Source: Bradyrhizobium sp. (GTDB taxonomy: Bacteria; Pseudomonadota; Alphaproteobacteria; Rhizobiales; Xanthobacteraceae). Taken from it: 50,313 nt of DNA. Shown here one piece after another: positions 1 through 8,599 of this stretch. The notes under the pieces are model-generated. The model made no database searches, had not been told where the DNA came from, and worked only from the letters and a program-made list of their open reading frames with translations. The position numbers and the translations under genes were made by a program. The stretch covers positions 1 through 50,313 of the forward strand of contig NZ_JACRAW010000080.1 of NCBI RefSeq assembly GCF_016213215.1, in the 5' to 3' direction. How positions within the stretch are numbered: the stretch's first letter is position 1; each line of letters begins with the position of its first letter.

Positions 1-68
1 ATTGGAATTCGGTCCGCGATCTCCATCAGGGCCCGCGGTCAATGGCCGCTTCTCGAGGCCGTATACAT

Positions 69-139
69 GACCGCTCCCCGATTCACTTGCTGAACCACCA
101 AGAAGACCCTTGCCGAGAGGGGGCCGTCCATACATGACG
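69..139 (-). repeat. 71-bp conserved block, copy 1 (contains a micro-ORF)
   Basis: This block matches positions 45854-45924 in inverted orientation with only four differences by eye. Read on the minus strand it holds an ATG at 131 opening a 30-codon frame ending at 39, whose first 21 residues (beginning MDGPLSARVFLV) are shared with the other copy except for V/L and V/M changes. No Shine-Dalgarno sequence precedes the ATG. GAC/GTC and CCCC/GGGG complementarity near the ends could close a stem, so a structured RNA or DNA element is as likely as a peptide. I do not recognise it. Confidence 0.7.
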
Positions 140-158
140 GCAAGTAGGGAGACTTGCC

Positions 159-467
159 GTGTCCGTCACCGTCTTCATCCGCTATCAGCTCGATCCCTTC
201 AAGCGCGCCATGTTCGAGGAATATTCCAGGCGCTGGCTTTCCATCATTCCGCGCTGCGGCGGCAAACTCGTCGGCTATTTCATGCCGCATGAGGGCACCA
301 ACAACATCGCCTTCGCACTGATCTCGTTCGAGAGCCTCGCGGCCTACGAGAGCTATCGCGCGCGCCTTCGCAGGGACGAGGAAGGCAGCGCGAACTTCAG
401 CTTTGCCGAAGAGAACAAGCTCATTCTCGCCGAGGAGCGCACCTTCCTCCGTAAGGTGGAACCGTAA
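159..467 (+). CDS. NIPSNAP family protein
   Basis: A 102-residue protein with the alpha/beta dimeric-barrel pattern of NIPSNAP proteins: an opening strand VTVFIRYQLDP, then a helix around FEEYSRRWLSIIPRCGGKLVG, a second strand FALISFESLAAYESYRARL and a terminal helix ending in RTFLRKVEP. The start is GTG at 159, about eight bases after AGGGAG. The length is typical. Members are small cytosolic proteins of poorly defined biochemical role. It is followed after 66 bases by a PEP mutase-family gene on the same strand, so the two may be co-transcribed. The family is fairly sure, the function unknown. Confidence 0.8.
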   Translation: MSVTVFIRYQLDPFKRAMFEEYSRRWLSIIPRCGGKLVGYFMPHEGTNNIAFALISFESLAAYESYRARLRRDEEGSANFSFAEENKLILAEERTFLRKVEP

Positions 468-533
468 GCCGCCTTTCGCACGCGGGCTATCGGTTCTATC
501 TTCGCGCAAGACACGAGAACAGGGAGGACAACC

Positions 534-1349
534 ATGCCGGTCACAACCGCGGAGAAGCGCGCGAACTTTCGCAGACTCCATGAAAGCGGCTGCTTCGTGC
601 TGCCCAACCCGTTCGACGTCGGGACCGCAAAGGCGCTGCAGCATCTGGGGTTCAAGGCGATTGCATCGACCAGCGCGGGGTTTGCCTGGTCGATCGGCAA
701 GGCGGACAACCGCGTCACTGTCGAGGAGGTGTGCGACCATCTCACTGCGCTGTGCACGGCGGTCGATCTGCCGGTCAATGCCGACTTCGAAGGCGGCTTC
801 GCGCGCGAGCCGGAGCAGGTGGCTGCCAATGTCGCGCGCGGCGTCAAGACCGGCGTGGCGGGGCTGTCGATCGAGGACTCCACGGGCGACAAGGCAAGCC
901 CCTTGTACGACCGCGCGCTCGCGATCGCGCGCATCAAGGCCGCGCGCGCGGCGATCGATGCGGACAATAGCGGCGTGCTCCTGGTCGGGCGCTGCGAAGC
1001 CTTCCTGTGGGGGCAGAGTGATTTGAAGCTCGTGATCGACCGGCTGACCGCCTATTCGGAGGCCGGCGCCGACTGCCTCTATGCGCCGGGCATCAAAACC
1101 AGGGAGGAGATTTCGGCCGTGGTCAAAGCGCTGAGCCCCAAGCCGGTCAATCTGTTGATCGGCGCGTCCGGACTTTCGCTCAGCGAGGCGGCCGACCTCG
1201 GCGTGCGCCGGATCAGCGTCGGCGGCTCATTGGCGCGTGCGGCCTGGGCCGGCTTCATGCGGGCGGCGAAGGAAATGGCTGAGCACGGGACGTTCACGGA
1301 GCTGGCAAGCGGCTATCCGGGCGGCGAATTGAACGGGATGTTCAGCTAG
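534..1349 (+). CDS. isocitrate lyase/PEP mutase family protein
   Basis: A 271-residue TIM-barrel enzyme of the isocitrate lyase/phosphoenolpyruvate mutase superfamily. Visible family features are LPNPFDVGTAKALQHLGF near the N terminus, STSAGFAWSIGK at about 42-53, the metal-site region NADFEGGF at about 83-90, GVAGLSIEDSTG with the conserved Glu-Asp pair, and VGRCEAF at about 150. The Lys-Lys-Cys-Gly-His signature of true isocitrate and methylisocitrate lyases is absent, so it belongs to the short PEP_mutase-like group, which cleaves or forms C-C or P-C bonds in 2-oxo acids. AGGGAGGACAACC precedes the ATG. The exact substrate cannot be read from sequence. Confidence 0.85.
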   Translation: MPVTTAEKRANFRRLHESGCFVLPNPFDVGTAKALQHLGFKAIASTSAGFAWSIGKADNRVTVEEVCDHLTALCTAVDLPVNADFEGGFAREPEQVAANVARGVKTGVAGLSIEDSTGDKASPLYDRALAIARIKAARAAIDADNSGVLLVGRCEAFLWGQSDLKLVIDRLTAYSEAGADCLYAPGIKTREEISAVVKALSPKPVNLLIGASGLSLSEAADLGVRRISVGGSLARAAWAGFMRAAKEMAEHGTFTELASGYPGGELNGMFS

Positions 1350-1359
1350 CGCCAGAAAC

Positions 1360-1382
1360 GCGGCGGGCGATGCGCCCGCCGC
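1360..1382. terminator. strong hairpin between convergent genes
   Basis: A perfect ten-base stem (GCGGCGGGCG / CGCCCGCCGC) with a three-base loop lies 10 bases after the PEP mutase-family stop and 17 bases beyond the stop of the minus-strand gene ending at 1399. There is no T-tract on either side. It probably serves as a bidirectional terminator or mRNA 3' end. Confidence 0.5.
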
Positions 1383-1398
1383 AGCAATGACTCGGCTT

Positions 1399-1761
1399 TT
1401 ACTTGGTCGGGTTCGGGCCGCTGTTCGACGGCGGCGAGGCCGGTTGCGCCCCGCTCGGCGCCGAACCGGTAGTCGTACCCGGCTGGGTGTTGCTGGTCCC
1501 GGGCGCGGCCGGCTTTGCCGACTGCTGCTGCGCAGTTTGAGCAGGCGGTGCGGTGCTGGCCTGCTCAACGTTCGATTGGTTCAGCCCGTAGAATACGGCA
1601 CCCAGGACCAGTGCGATCGCAATCGCGTACAAGGCGATCCTCCCGGGGCTGGCGGGACCTTCCGCCAATTCCGGGTCCGGCTGCAGATTCGCGTCGCGAC
1701 GAGCGGCACGGGCAAAGTCGTCTTCAGGATAGGGGTCGTTGGGAAAGCGTTCGTTGGGCAT
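1399..1761 (-). CDS. small single-pass membrane protein with Pro/Ala/Gln-rich tail
   Basis: A 120-residue protein. The start at 1761 (MPNERFPNDPYPEDDF) was chosen because AGGAGA stands eight bases upstream; the frame stays open far upstream but lacks coding character there. Residues about 1-38 are acidic and hydrophilic, about 39-60 form one transmembrane segment (IALYAIAIALVLGAVFYGL), and the rest is a low-complexity Pro/Ala/Ser/Gln/Thr region. The topology suggests an inner-membrane anchor with a disordered periplasmic tail. No known domain is recognised. It converges with the preceding gene and is divergent from the YicG-like gene at 1909. Confidence 0.65.
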   Translation of the reverse strand: MPNERFPNDPYPEDDFARAARRDANLQPDPELAEGPASPGRIALYAIAIALVLGAVFYGLNQSNVEQASTAPPAQTAQQQSAKPAAPGTSNTQPGTTTGSAPSGAQPASPPSNSGPNPTK

Positions 1762-1908
1762 CGAATGTGTCTCCTGCATCAATAGCCTGGGGCGACAACC
1801 GACGGCAGCGGTCTTCCGTTCCGATCTGAGCACCCAAGATGGATAGTGGAACCTGTTCAACCTGGAACCGCCGTCGTAAGTTCCGCTATCCGAACCGATG
1901 AGGAAGCG

Positions 1909-2550
1909 ATGTGGAGCCTGCCACCGAGCGATAGCGTGCTGCACCTGTTGTCGCTGGTCGCGCTGGCGGCACAGGCGATGACGGCGGCGCTCGCCGCAGG
2001 TCGGCGCAGCATGGACTGGATGGGAGTCTGCTTCCTCGGCTGTATCACCGCGCTCGGCGGCGGGACTCTGCGCGATCTCATGCTCGGGCATTATCCGCTC
2101 GCCTGGGTGCAGAATCCGTCCTATCTCGCGCTGACCGGCGGGGCGGCTTTCATGACCATCCTGATCGCGCGGCTGGTGCATCGCTTGAACGTGGCCTTCC
2201 TCGTGCTCGATGCCATCGGGCTCGTGGTCTTCACGATGGCGGGCTGCGACGTCGCCTGGCAGATGAATCAATCGCTGCCGATCGTGATCATCTCTGGAAT
2301 GGTCACCGGCTGCGCGGGCGGGGTGCTGCGCGATATCCTCTGCAACGACGTGCCGCTGTTGTTCCGCTCCGAGCTCTACGCCAGCGTCTCCGTTGTGACG
2401 GGGCTGTTCTATGCGACGGCATTCGCACTGCAGTTGAACGACCAGGTGTGGACGGCGCTTACCTTCGTTTTAGGCTTTTCGTTTCGTCTCCTGGCGATCC
2501 GCTACAAATGGGAGATGCCGAAATTCGTGTTCAGCGGCGAGGATCGCTAG
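1909..2550 (+). CDS. trimeric intracellular cation channel (TRIC/UPF0126, YicG-like) protein
   Basis: A 213-residue integral membrane protein with two tandem repeats of three helices, the layout of the UPF0126/TRIC family. The family signatures GGGTLRDLMLG (about 55-65) and GGVLRDILCNDVPLLFR (about 138-154) occur in equivalent positions of the two repeats. The start at 1909 follows GAGGAAGCG; an in-frame ATG at 1846 would add 21 non-conserved residues. Bacterial members are proposed monovalent-cation channels or solute carriers. The stop overlaps by four bases the stop of the convergent cytochrome gene, so no terminator fits between them. Confidence 0.88.
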   Translation: MWSLPPSDSVLHLLSLVALAAQAMTAALAAGRRSMDWMGVCFLGCITALGGGTLRDLMLGHYPLAWVQNPSYLALTGGAAFMTILIARLVHRLNVAFLVLDAIGLVVFTMAGCDVAWQMNQSLPIVIISGMVTGCAGGVLRDILCNDVPLLFRSELYASVSVVTGLFYATAFALQLNDQVWTALTFVLGFSFRLLAIRYKWEMPKFVFSGEDR

Positions 2551-3767
2551 TTACGTTGCCGCGCCTTGGCGACCTGGGCCGCGGTCACCAGCGGTGCCGC
2601 ATTGCCCCAGGAATTGCGCATGTAGTTGCTGACGGCGGCGATCTGCTCGTCCGACAATTGCTTCGCATAGGCCGGCATCGAGCCGCTGTTGGGCGCACGC
2701 GGCGTGGTTACGGTCTGTGCGCCGTCGAGGATGACGCGCAGGGTCGAGGAAGGGTCGGCCGATTGCAGCAGCGCATTGCCGGGCAGCGGCGGATAGATGC
2801 GCGGCGCGCCTGAACCGTCGGCCTCATGGCAGGCAATGCAGAGGCGCGCGTAGACGGCCTGTCCCGCTTTCATTTCCGTATCAAGCGGCGCGGTGACCGC
2901 AGGCTCCGGCGCGCCGGCGGGCAGGCCCTTGAGGTAGACCGCGATGGCGCGGACGTCGGTATCGCTCATCCTTGACGTCGAGTTCACGATCACCTCGGCC
3001 ATCGGCCCGCCAGCGTGGCTCTTCGCGTTGCGGCCGCTCTGCAGATATTCGGCGATGTCGTCGACGCTCCACGATTTGAGGCCGCTGCGCTCGGCGCCAT
3101 CGAGCCGAGGCGCGAACCAGCCCGCGACGTTTCCGCCGGCAAAGGCAAGGCCGCGCCTGTCGGCGCCGAGATAGTTTTTCGGCGTGTGACAGCCGCCGCA
3201 ATGCCCAAGTCCCGTGACGAGATAACCGCCGCGATTCCACTGTGCGCTCTTGAGCTGGTCCGGCTCGAACAGGCCGGGGCGGAAGAACAGGTAATTCCAC
3301 AGGCGCATCACGACCCGATAATTCAGCGGCCAGGGCACCTCCGGCGACTTCACGCTGTTTCGGAACGGCGTCAGCGTGGCGAGATAGGCGCGGATCGCCA
3401 GCGTGTCGGGCTTCGTCATTTTCGTGAAATAGGGATAGGGGAAGGCGGGATAGTAATGAGAGCCGTTCGGCGCCACGCCGTAGCGCAGGGCGCGCGTGAA
3501 ATCGGCATCGCTCCAGGTGCCGATGCCGGTCTCGCGATCGGGCGTCAGGTTTGGGGCGTAGATGGAGCCAAAGGGCGTCTCGATGCGCTTGCCCCCGGCG
3601 AACGGCTTGTCGGGATCGGCGGTGTGGCAGCCGGCGCAGCCGCCGGCTTCGCTGAGCGCCTTGCCCCGCGCGATCGTCTCGGACGACGGCTCGGCTTCAG
3701 CCCGCGCGGCGGAAATTGCACTGCACAAAACCAATAAAGAAATCAGGAAAGCCAGAATCGTGCGCAT
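2547..3767 (-). CDS. tri-haem cytochrome c (alcohol dehydrogenase cytochrome subunit type)
   Basis: A 406-residue exported cytochrome with three CxxCH sites: CAGCH at 44-48, CGGCH at 190-194 and CIACH at 310-314. Residues 1-23 form a signal peptide ending ARA. The three-domain arrangement and length match the membrane-bound cytochrome subunit of quinoprotein alcohol, aldehyde and gluconate dehydrogenases, which passes electrons from a periplasmic dehydrogenase to ubiquinone. No dehydrogenase subunit lies next to it, so its partner is elsewhere or it acts as a general electron carrier. The start at 3767 is chosen for the signal peptide; longer in-frame starts add a charged stretch before it. 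It is divergent from the ferredoxin oxidoreductase gene at 4026. Confidence 0.88.
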   Translation of the reverse strand: MRTILAFLISLLVLCSAISAARAEAEPSSETIARGKALSEAGGCAGCHTADPDKPFAGGKRIETPFGSIYAPNLTPDRETGIGTWSDADFTRALRYGVAPNGSHYYPAFPYPYFTKMTKPDTLAIRAYLATLTPFRNSVKSPEVPWPLNYRVVMRLWNYLFFRPGLFEPDQLKSAQWNRGGYLVTGLGHCGGCHTPKNYLGADRRGLAFAGGNVAGWFAPRLDGAERSGLKSWSVDDIAEYLQSGRNAKSHAGGPMAEVIVNSTSRMSDTDVRAIAVYLKGLPAGAPEPAVTAPLDTEMKAGQAVYARLCIACHEADGSGAPRIYPPLPGNALLQSADPSSTLRVILDGAQTVTTPRAPNSGSMPAYAKQLSDEQIAAVSNYMRNSWGNAAPLVTAAQVAKARQRN

Positions 3768-4025
3768 GCGTCGATATCTTTCCCAAAGTCGATCGGCGGA
3801 ACGCATTCCAGATAAGTTATCTCGTTTCGTGGCTGCCCGCCCGCGCGACACAAATCGAAAAGCGCCTCGTCCCTTTCCGGCACGAAATTGCGATTTGCGG
3901 GCGGGGCTCCCTTTCCCTCCAGATTTGTGATGCGCGCTTAGGAAATACCGACGTAGAGTGGCAATCGTGATCTGTGTGACCTAGCTAAAAAAGAACGGGC
4001 AGGGACAAAGGCTTAAGAGGGCGGA

Positions 4026-7000
4026 ATGGGCATCAATCAGGGTCCGATCAGTCTCGATCAGAAATACACCCAATCGACCGGCCACGTCTTCCTGACGGGC
4101 ATCCAGGCGCTTGTCCGCCTGCCCATGGCGCAGATCCGCCGCGACCGTGCCGCTGGGCTCAACACTGCGGGTTTTATCTCCGGCTATCGCGGCTCGCCGC
4201 TCGGCGGTTACGACCAGCAGCTTTTCGCCGCCCGCAAGCATCTCGAGCAATACAACATCAAGTTCCAGCCCGGCGTGAACGAGGATCTGGCGGCGACCGC
4301 CATCTGGGGCTCGCAGCAGCTCAACCTCTCGCCCGGCGCCCAGTACGACGGCGTGGTCGGCATCTGGTACGGCAAGGGTCCGGGCGTCGACCGCTGCGGC
4401 GACGTCTTCCGCCACGGCAATGCGGCGGGTTCGGCCAAGAACGGCGGCGTGCTGTGCCTGGCCGGCGACGACCACGGCGCGAAATCCTCCACGCTCCCGC
4501 ACCAGTCCGACCACGCCTTCATCTCGGCCTTGATGCCGTATCTCTACCCTTCGAGCATCCACGAGATGATCGAGATGGGGCTGCTCGGCATCGCGATGTC
4601 GCGCTATTCGGGCTGCTGGGTCGGGATGAAGGTCATCACCGAGACGGTGGAGACGACCGCGGAGATCGATCTCACTGACGAGATGAAGCCGTTCGTCATC
4701 CCGACCGATTTCGAGCTGCCGCCCGACGGGCTCAATTTGCGCTGGCCGGATGACCGCTTCGCCCAGGACCGGCGCCTGCAGGACTACAAGGGCTTTGCCG
4801 CCATCGCCTTTGCCCGCGCCAACAAGGTCAACCGCATCACCATGGATAGCCCGAATGCCCGCTACGGCATCATGGCGTCGGGCAAGAGCTATGAGGACGT
4901 GCGCCAGGCGCTGCGCGAACTCGGTATCACCGAGGAGGTCGCCGCCAGGATCGGCTTGCGACTTTACAAGATCGGCATGCCATGGCCGCTCGAGCCGGAA
5001 GGCGTGCGGCAGTTCGCGGTCGGCCTCGAGGAGATCTTCATTGCCGAGGAACGGCGCGAGATCGTCGAGAACCAGGTCAAGCAGGAATTGTTCAACTGGC
5101 GCGACGACGTTCGTCCGCGCATCGTCGGCAAGATGGACGAGCACGACAAGCGCTTCCTCCCCTTCGCCGAGGAACTCGGCGTCGCCTCGCTCGCGACCTC
5201 GCTGACCGAGCGGCTGCTCCGGCTCAACCTCAATCCCGAAATCGCGAGCATGCTGCGCGCCAAGGCCGACTGGTTCAACGGCCGGCAGGCGACGCAGATG
5301 GTGCCGATCTCGCCGGTCACCCGCACGCCGTATTTCTGCTCGGGCTGCCCGCACAACACCTCGACCAAGGTGCCCGAAGGCAGCCGCGCCATGGCCGGCA
5401 TCGGCTGCCACTTCATGGCGCTGTGGATGAACCGCTCGACCGAGACCTTCACGCATATGGGCGGCGAGGGCGTACCGTGGGTCGGCATTGCGCCCTTCAC
5501 CAAGGAAGAGCACATCTTCGCCAATCTCGGCGACGGCACCTATTTCCATTCCGGCATTCTTGCCATCCGCCAGTCGATCGCCTCGAAGGCCAACATCACC
5601 TACAAGATCCTCTACAACGACGCCGTCGCCATGACCGGCGGCCAGCGTCATGACGGCGATCTGTCGCCGCAGCAGATCACCTTCCAGCTGCATGCCGAGG
5701 GCATTCGCGACATCTATCTCGTCTCCGAAAATCCTGCCGCCTATCCGCCGGACACCATTGCGCCGGGGGTGAAGACCGCCCATCGCGACGACCTCGATGC
5801 GGTGATGAAGGAGTGCCGCCAGATCAAGGGCGCGTCCGCGATCGTGTTCGTGCAGACCTGCGCCGCCGAAAAGCGCCGCCGCCGCAAGCGCGGTCTCATG
5901 GAAGATCCGCCGCGGCGGGTGATGATCAATCCCGCCGTCTGCGAGGGCTGCGGCGATTGCTCGGTGCAGTCGAACTGCATCTCGGTCGAGCCGCTGGAGA
6001 CCGAGTTCGGGCGCAAGCGCACCATCAACCAGTCGAGCTGCAACAAGGACTATTCCTGCCTGAAGGGCTTCTGCCCGTCGTTCGTCACCATCGATGGCGG
6101 CAGGCCGCGGCGCCGCGCCCCAAGCGAACTCGGCGACATCGGCGCGCTGCCGGAGCCGGCCTCGCGTCCCTCGCTGGATCGGCCCTACAACATCGCCGTC
6201 GGCGGCGTCGGCGGCACGGGCGTGCTGACGATCGGCGCGCTGCTCGGCATGGCCGCCCATATCGAGGGCAAGGCCAGCATGATCCTCGACATGTCCGGCC
6301 TGGCGCAGAAGGGCGGGGCGGTGCTGAGCCACGTCCGGCTGTCGGATCATCCCGCCGAGGTCACCTGTTCGCGCATCGTGACCGGCACCGCCGATCTCGT
6401 GCTCGCCGCGGACGAAGTGGTGGCGGCTTCGAAAGAGACGATCACGCTGTGCGAATCCAGCCGCACCCACGGCATCATCAACAACCACGTCATTCCCACC
6501 GCCGATTTCATCCTCAACCGCGATTTCAACTTCCAGAGCCGCAAGGTCAACGCGGTGCTGGAGAACGCGCTGCGCAAGGACTCCGACTTCTTTGATTTCA
6601 CCGGTCCCGCCGAGAGCCTGATGGGCGATGCCATCGCCACCAACATCATGATGCTCGGCTTTGCGTACCAGAGAGGGCTGCTGCCGCTTTCGGCCGAGGC
6701 GATCGAAAAGGCGATCGAGGTCAACGGCGTCTCGATCAAGATGAACCAGGAAGCCTTTAGGCTCGGGCGTCTGGCGGTCGCCGATCCCGAGCGGCTGGTC
6801 GCGATGATGAAGGGCCAGGACGAGGTTGCCGTGCCGAAGACGCAGGAGGCGATGACCTTGGACGAGATCATCGCCCATCGCAGCGCGCATCTGACCGCGT
6901 ATCAGAACGCAAGGCTCGCCAGGCGCTATCGCAAACTGGTGAACCAGGTGCGCGATGCGGCCACCAGGGGCGGCTATGGCGAGGCGCTGCCACGTGCCGT

Positions 7001-7517
7001 TGCGATCAATTATGCAAAACTGCTCGCCTACAAGGACGAGTATGAGGTCGCGCGGCTCTATGCCGACGGCAGGTTCGAGCAGCAGCTGCGCGAGCAGTTC
7101 GAGGGTGAGTCTAAGTTCAACTTCAATCTTGCCCCGCCGATCCTCAGCCGCGGCGTCGATGCGCTGGGCCGGCCGAAGAAGCGCGCCTTCGGGCCCTGGA
7201 TGCTCTCGGTGTTCCGCGTGCTGGCCAAACTGCGCTTCCTACGCGGCACGCCGTTCGACATCTTCAGCTACAGCGCCGACCGAAAGCTCGAGCGCGACCT
7301 GATCGCCGGCTACGAGAAGGATGTCGCCACCGTGCTCGGCCTGTTGTCGCCGGCCACGATCGACACCGCGGTCGAATTGCTGTCACTGCCCGACCGCATC
7401 CGCGGCTACGGCCCTGTGAAGGAGAAGGCCGTGCAGGACGCCAAGGCGCGCTACGCCGAGCTCACCGCCGATCTCGTGAGCCCGCCGCCCGCACCGCGCC
7501 AGATCGCGGCGGAGTAG
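4026..7517 (+). CDS. indolepyruvate ferredoxin oxidoreductase, fused subunits
   Basis: A 1163-residue cytosolic enzyme that oxidatively decarboxylates aryl- or branched 2-oxo acids to acyl-CoA, reducing ferredoxin. The N-terminal part (about 20-400) is the pyrimidine-binding region, with GYRGSPLGGYD and GVNEDLAATA. Residues about 430-600 hold the thiamine-diphosphate region, with CPHNTSTKVPEGS, GIGCHFMALWM and NLGDGTYFHSG. A cysteine-rich iron-sulphur segment follows (about 640-680, CEGCGDC and CLKGFCP). The gamma-type domain starts near 720 (AVGGVGGTGVLTIGALLG), and the C-terminal 200 residues match the usual extra domain of long proteobacterial versions. AAGAGGGCGGA precedes the ATG. It stands alone and probably serves aromatic amino-acid catabolism. 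Confidence 0.93.
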   Translation: MGINQGPISLDQKYTQSTGHVFLTGIQALVRLPMAQIRRDRAAGLNTAGFISGYRGSPLGGYDQQLFAARKHLEQYNIKFQPGVNEDLAATAIWGSQQLNLSPGAQYDGVVGIWYGKGPGVDRCGDVFRHGNAAGSAKNGGVLCLAGDDHGAKSSTLPHQSDHAFISALMPYLYPSSIHEMIEMGLLGIAMSRYSGCWVGMKVITETVETTAEIDLTDEMKPFVIPTDFELPPDGLNLRWPDDRFAQDRRLQDYKGFAAIAFARANKVNRITMDSPNARYGIMASGKSYEDVRQALRELGITEEVAARIGLRLYKIGMPWPLEPEGVRQFAVGLEEIFIAEERREIVENQVKQELFNWRDDVRPRIVGKMDEHDKRFLPFAEELGVASLATSLTERLLRLNLNPEIASMLRAKADWFNGRQATQMVPISPVTRTPYFCSGCPHNTSTKVPEGSRAMAGIGCHFMALWMNRSTETFTHMGGEGVPWVGIAPFTKEEHIFANLGDGTYFHSGILAIRQSIASKANITYKILYNDAVAMTGGQRHDGDLSPQQITFQLHAEGIRDIYLVSENPAAYPPDTIAPGVKTAHRDDLDAVMKECRQIKGASAIVFVQTCAAEKRRRRKRGLMEDPPRRVMINPAVCEGCGDCSVQSNCISVEPLETEFGRKRTINQSSCNKDYSCLKGFCPSFVTIDGGRPRRRAPSELGDIGALPEPASRPSLDRPYNIAVGGVGGTGVLTIGALLGMAAHIEGKASMILDMSGLAQKGGAVLSHVRLSDHPAEVTCSRIVTGTADLVLAADEVVAASKETITLCESSRTHGIINNHVIPTADFILNRDFNFQSRKVNAVLENALRKDSDFFDFTGPAESLMGDAIATNIMMLGFAYQRGLLPLSAEAIEKAIEVNGVSIKMNQEAFRLGRLAVADPERLVAMMKGQDEVAVPKTQEAMTLDEIIAHRSAHLTAYQNARLARRYRKLVNQVRDAATRGGYGEALPRAVAINYAKLLAYKDEYEVARLYADGRFEQQLREQFEGESKFNFNLAPPILSRGVDALGRPKKRAFGPWMLSVFRVLAKLRFLRGTPFDIFSYSADRKLERDLIAGYEKDVATVLGLLSPATIDTAVELLSLPDRIRGYGPVKEKAVQDAKARYAELTADLVSPPPAPRQIAAE

Positions 7518-7656
7518 GGAGGCTCCGGAGCAGTAACGTTCCCGAAACTGGACATTTGAACGTCCATCGCAGAACAACGACGCCTCCCGGCACCGCGTCC
7601 GCCTGCCATCCCTGCTGCGCTGGACTAGGCCTTTGTATGAAGACGAGTCCAGACCG

Positions 7657-8007
7657 TCATCGGGACGGAGGCTGTCCCCCGGGAGTGCCGCCCGGCGCCG
7701 CGCCTGGCGGCTGCATCGATCGGGCCCGGTCCAGGAGCGTGAGAGTGGCATCTACGCATGACTTCATGGAGTCCTGAGGGTCGCAACGCACGGCCACCGT
7801 CGCGTCGCCGCTGCGCAAATAGAAGGCCGCGCCGCCGCGGCGCAGCCCCTCGCGACCGTGGTCGCCGATCCCTCGGAGGATATCCTCCAGATCACGATCC
7901 CTTCGGGAGTAGGAAGAGTCGCGCCCCTCGCCGCCGGGGGCGGTCTGGCTGAAGGCGGGGAAGGGACTGAGCAAGAGCACAGCGGTGGCGACAAAAGCCC
8001 TGTTCAT
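7657..8007 (-). CDS. small secreted hypothetical protein
   Basis: A 116-residue protein with a clear signal peptide (MNRAFVATAVLLLSPFPAFSQ) and a strong ribosome site, GGAGG six bases before the ATG at 8007. The mature part is charged (SSYSRRDRDLEDILRGIGDHG), then carries a stretch with two cysteines (RCDPQDSMKSCVDATLTLL) that may form a disulphide, and ends in a Gly/Pro-rich tail. No family is recognised. It is probably periplasmic. It runs in the same direction as the next upstream gene (8162-8599), also a small secreted charged protein, about 150 bases away. Confidence 0.7.
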   Translation of the reverse strand: MNRAFVATAVLLLSPFPAFSQTAPGGEGRDSSYSRRDRDLEDILRGIGDHGREGLRRGGAAFYLRSGDATVAVRCDPQDSMKSCVDATLTLLDRARSMQPPGAAPGGTPGGQPPSR

Positions 8008-8161
8008 CCGAGGCCTCCACTTTTGAGCAAGTTGATAGCACCACTCCAGAGCGTGATGACCTGATCGGATCATCACCGGCTCTGGCTCATTGCAGGAGCA
8101 TGATCTTTCCAAACACCAGCGCCGAGCCCTGCCAATCAGAGCCTGCTGTTTCGGGCCATGC

Positions 8162-8599
8162 TCAGTCGCGACACACGCGCCGGCGGACGACGACGAGGAG
8201 ATCCCCGTCCTCGTCCCGCAAGCTCCGGGTGAGGAAATAGCAATTTTCGTCGTCGCCTCCACGGCGCCGCTCGGCTACACGCTCGGCGATCCGCTCGCGC
8301 AGGCGCCCGCGGCGCCAGCTTCCGTCATCCTCCTCGTCATCTCGGTCTCGCCAGTGGCTGACCCGCTCGCGGAGGCGACCCCGCATATCGTGCCGGTCGT
8401 GAATAAGATCGTGGATGAGATCCCGCAGATCATGCCGCGTTCGTATCCTGTCCCTGAGGAGATCGCGCAGATCGCGGTCCATGTCGCCATCTCTGTCGCG
8501 CAATCCTTCAGCTGATGCTGGGCTTGTTGTTGTACAAATCACCGGGGCAGATGCAGCAATCGCGAGAACTGCTGCAGCAATTACTGGCAGCCGTGCCAT
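8162..8599 (-). CDS. secreted Asp/Arg-rich hypothetical protein
   Basis: A 145-residue protein. AGGAG lies seven bases before the ATG at 8599. Residues 1-30 are a signal peptide ending near PASA. The mature part is dominated by Asp and Arg, with Leu/Ile at intervals (RDLRDLLRDRIRTRHDLRDL), a pattern fitting a long charged amphipathic helix or coiled coil, then RRGRLRERIAERVAERRRGG and a C-terminal segment with two cysteines (ENCYFLTRSL and RRVCRD). The C-terminal pair resembles a small folded module seen in other rhizobial secreted proteins, but I cannot name it. The low complexity makes homology by eye unreliable. Confidence 0.65.
   Translation of the reverse strand: MARLPVIAAAVLAIAASAPVICTTTSPASAEGLRDRDGDMDRDLRDLLRDRIRTRHDLRDLIHDLIHDRHDMRGRLRERVSHWRDRDDEEDDGSWRRGRLRERIAERVAERRRGGDDENCYFLTRSLRDEDGDLLVVVRRRVCRD

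Noticed and set aside
3981..6890. A 969-codon open frame on the minus strand opposite the indolepyruvate oxidoreductase gene
   Set aside because: It is His/Asp/Gly/Arg-rich, has no domain, and is the usual high-GC antisense shadow of a well-supported gene.
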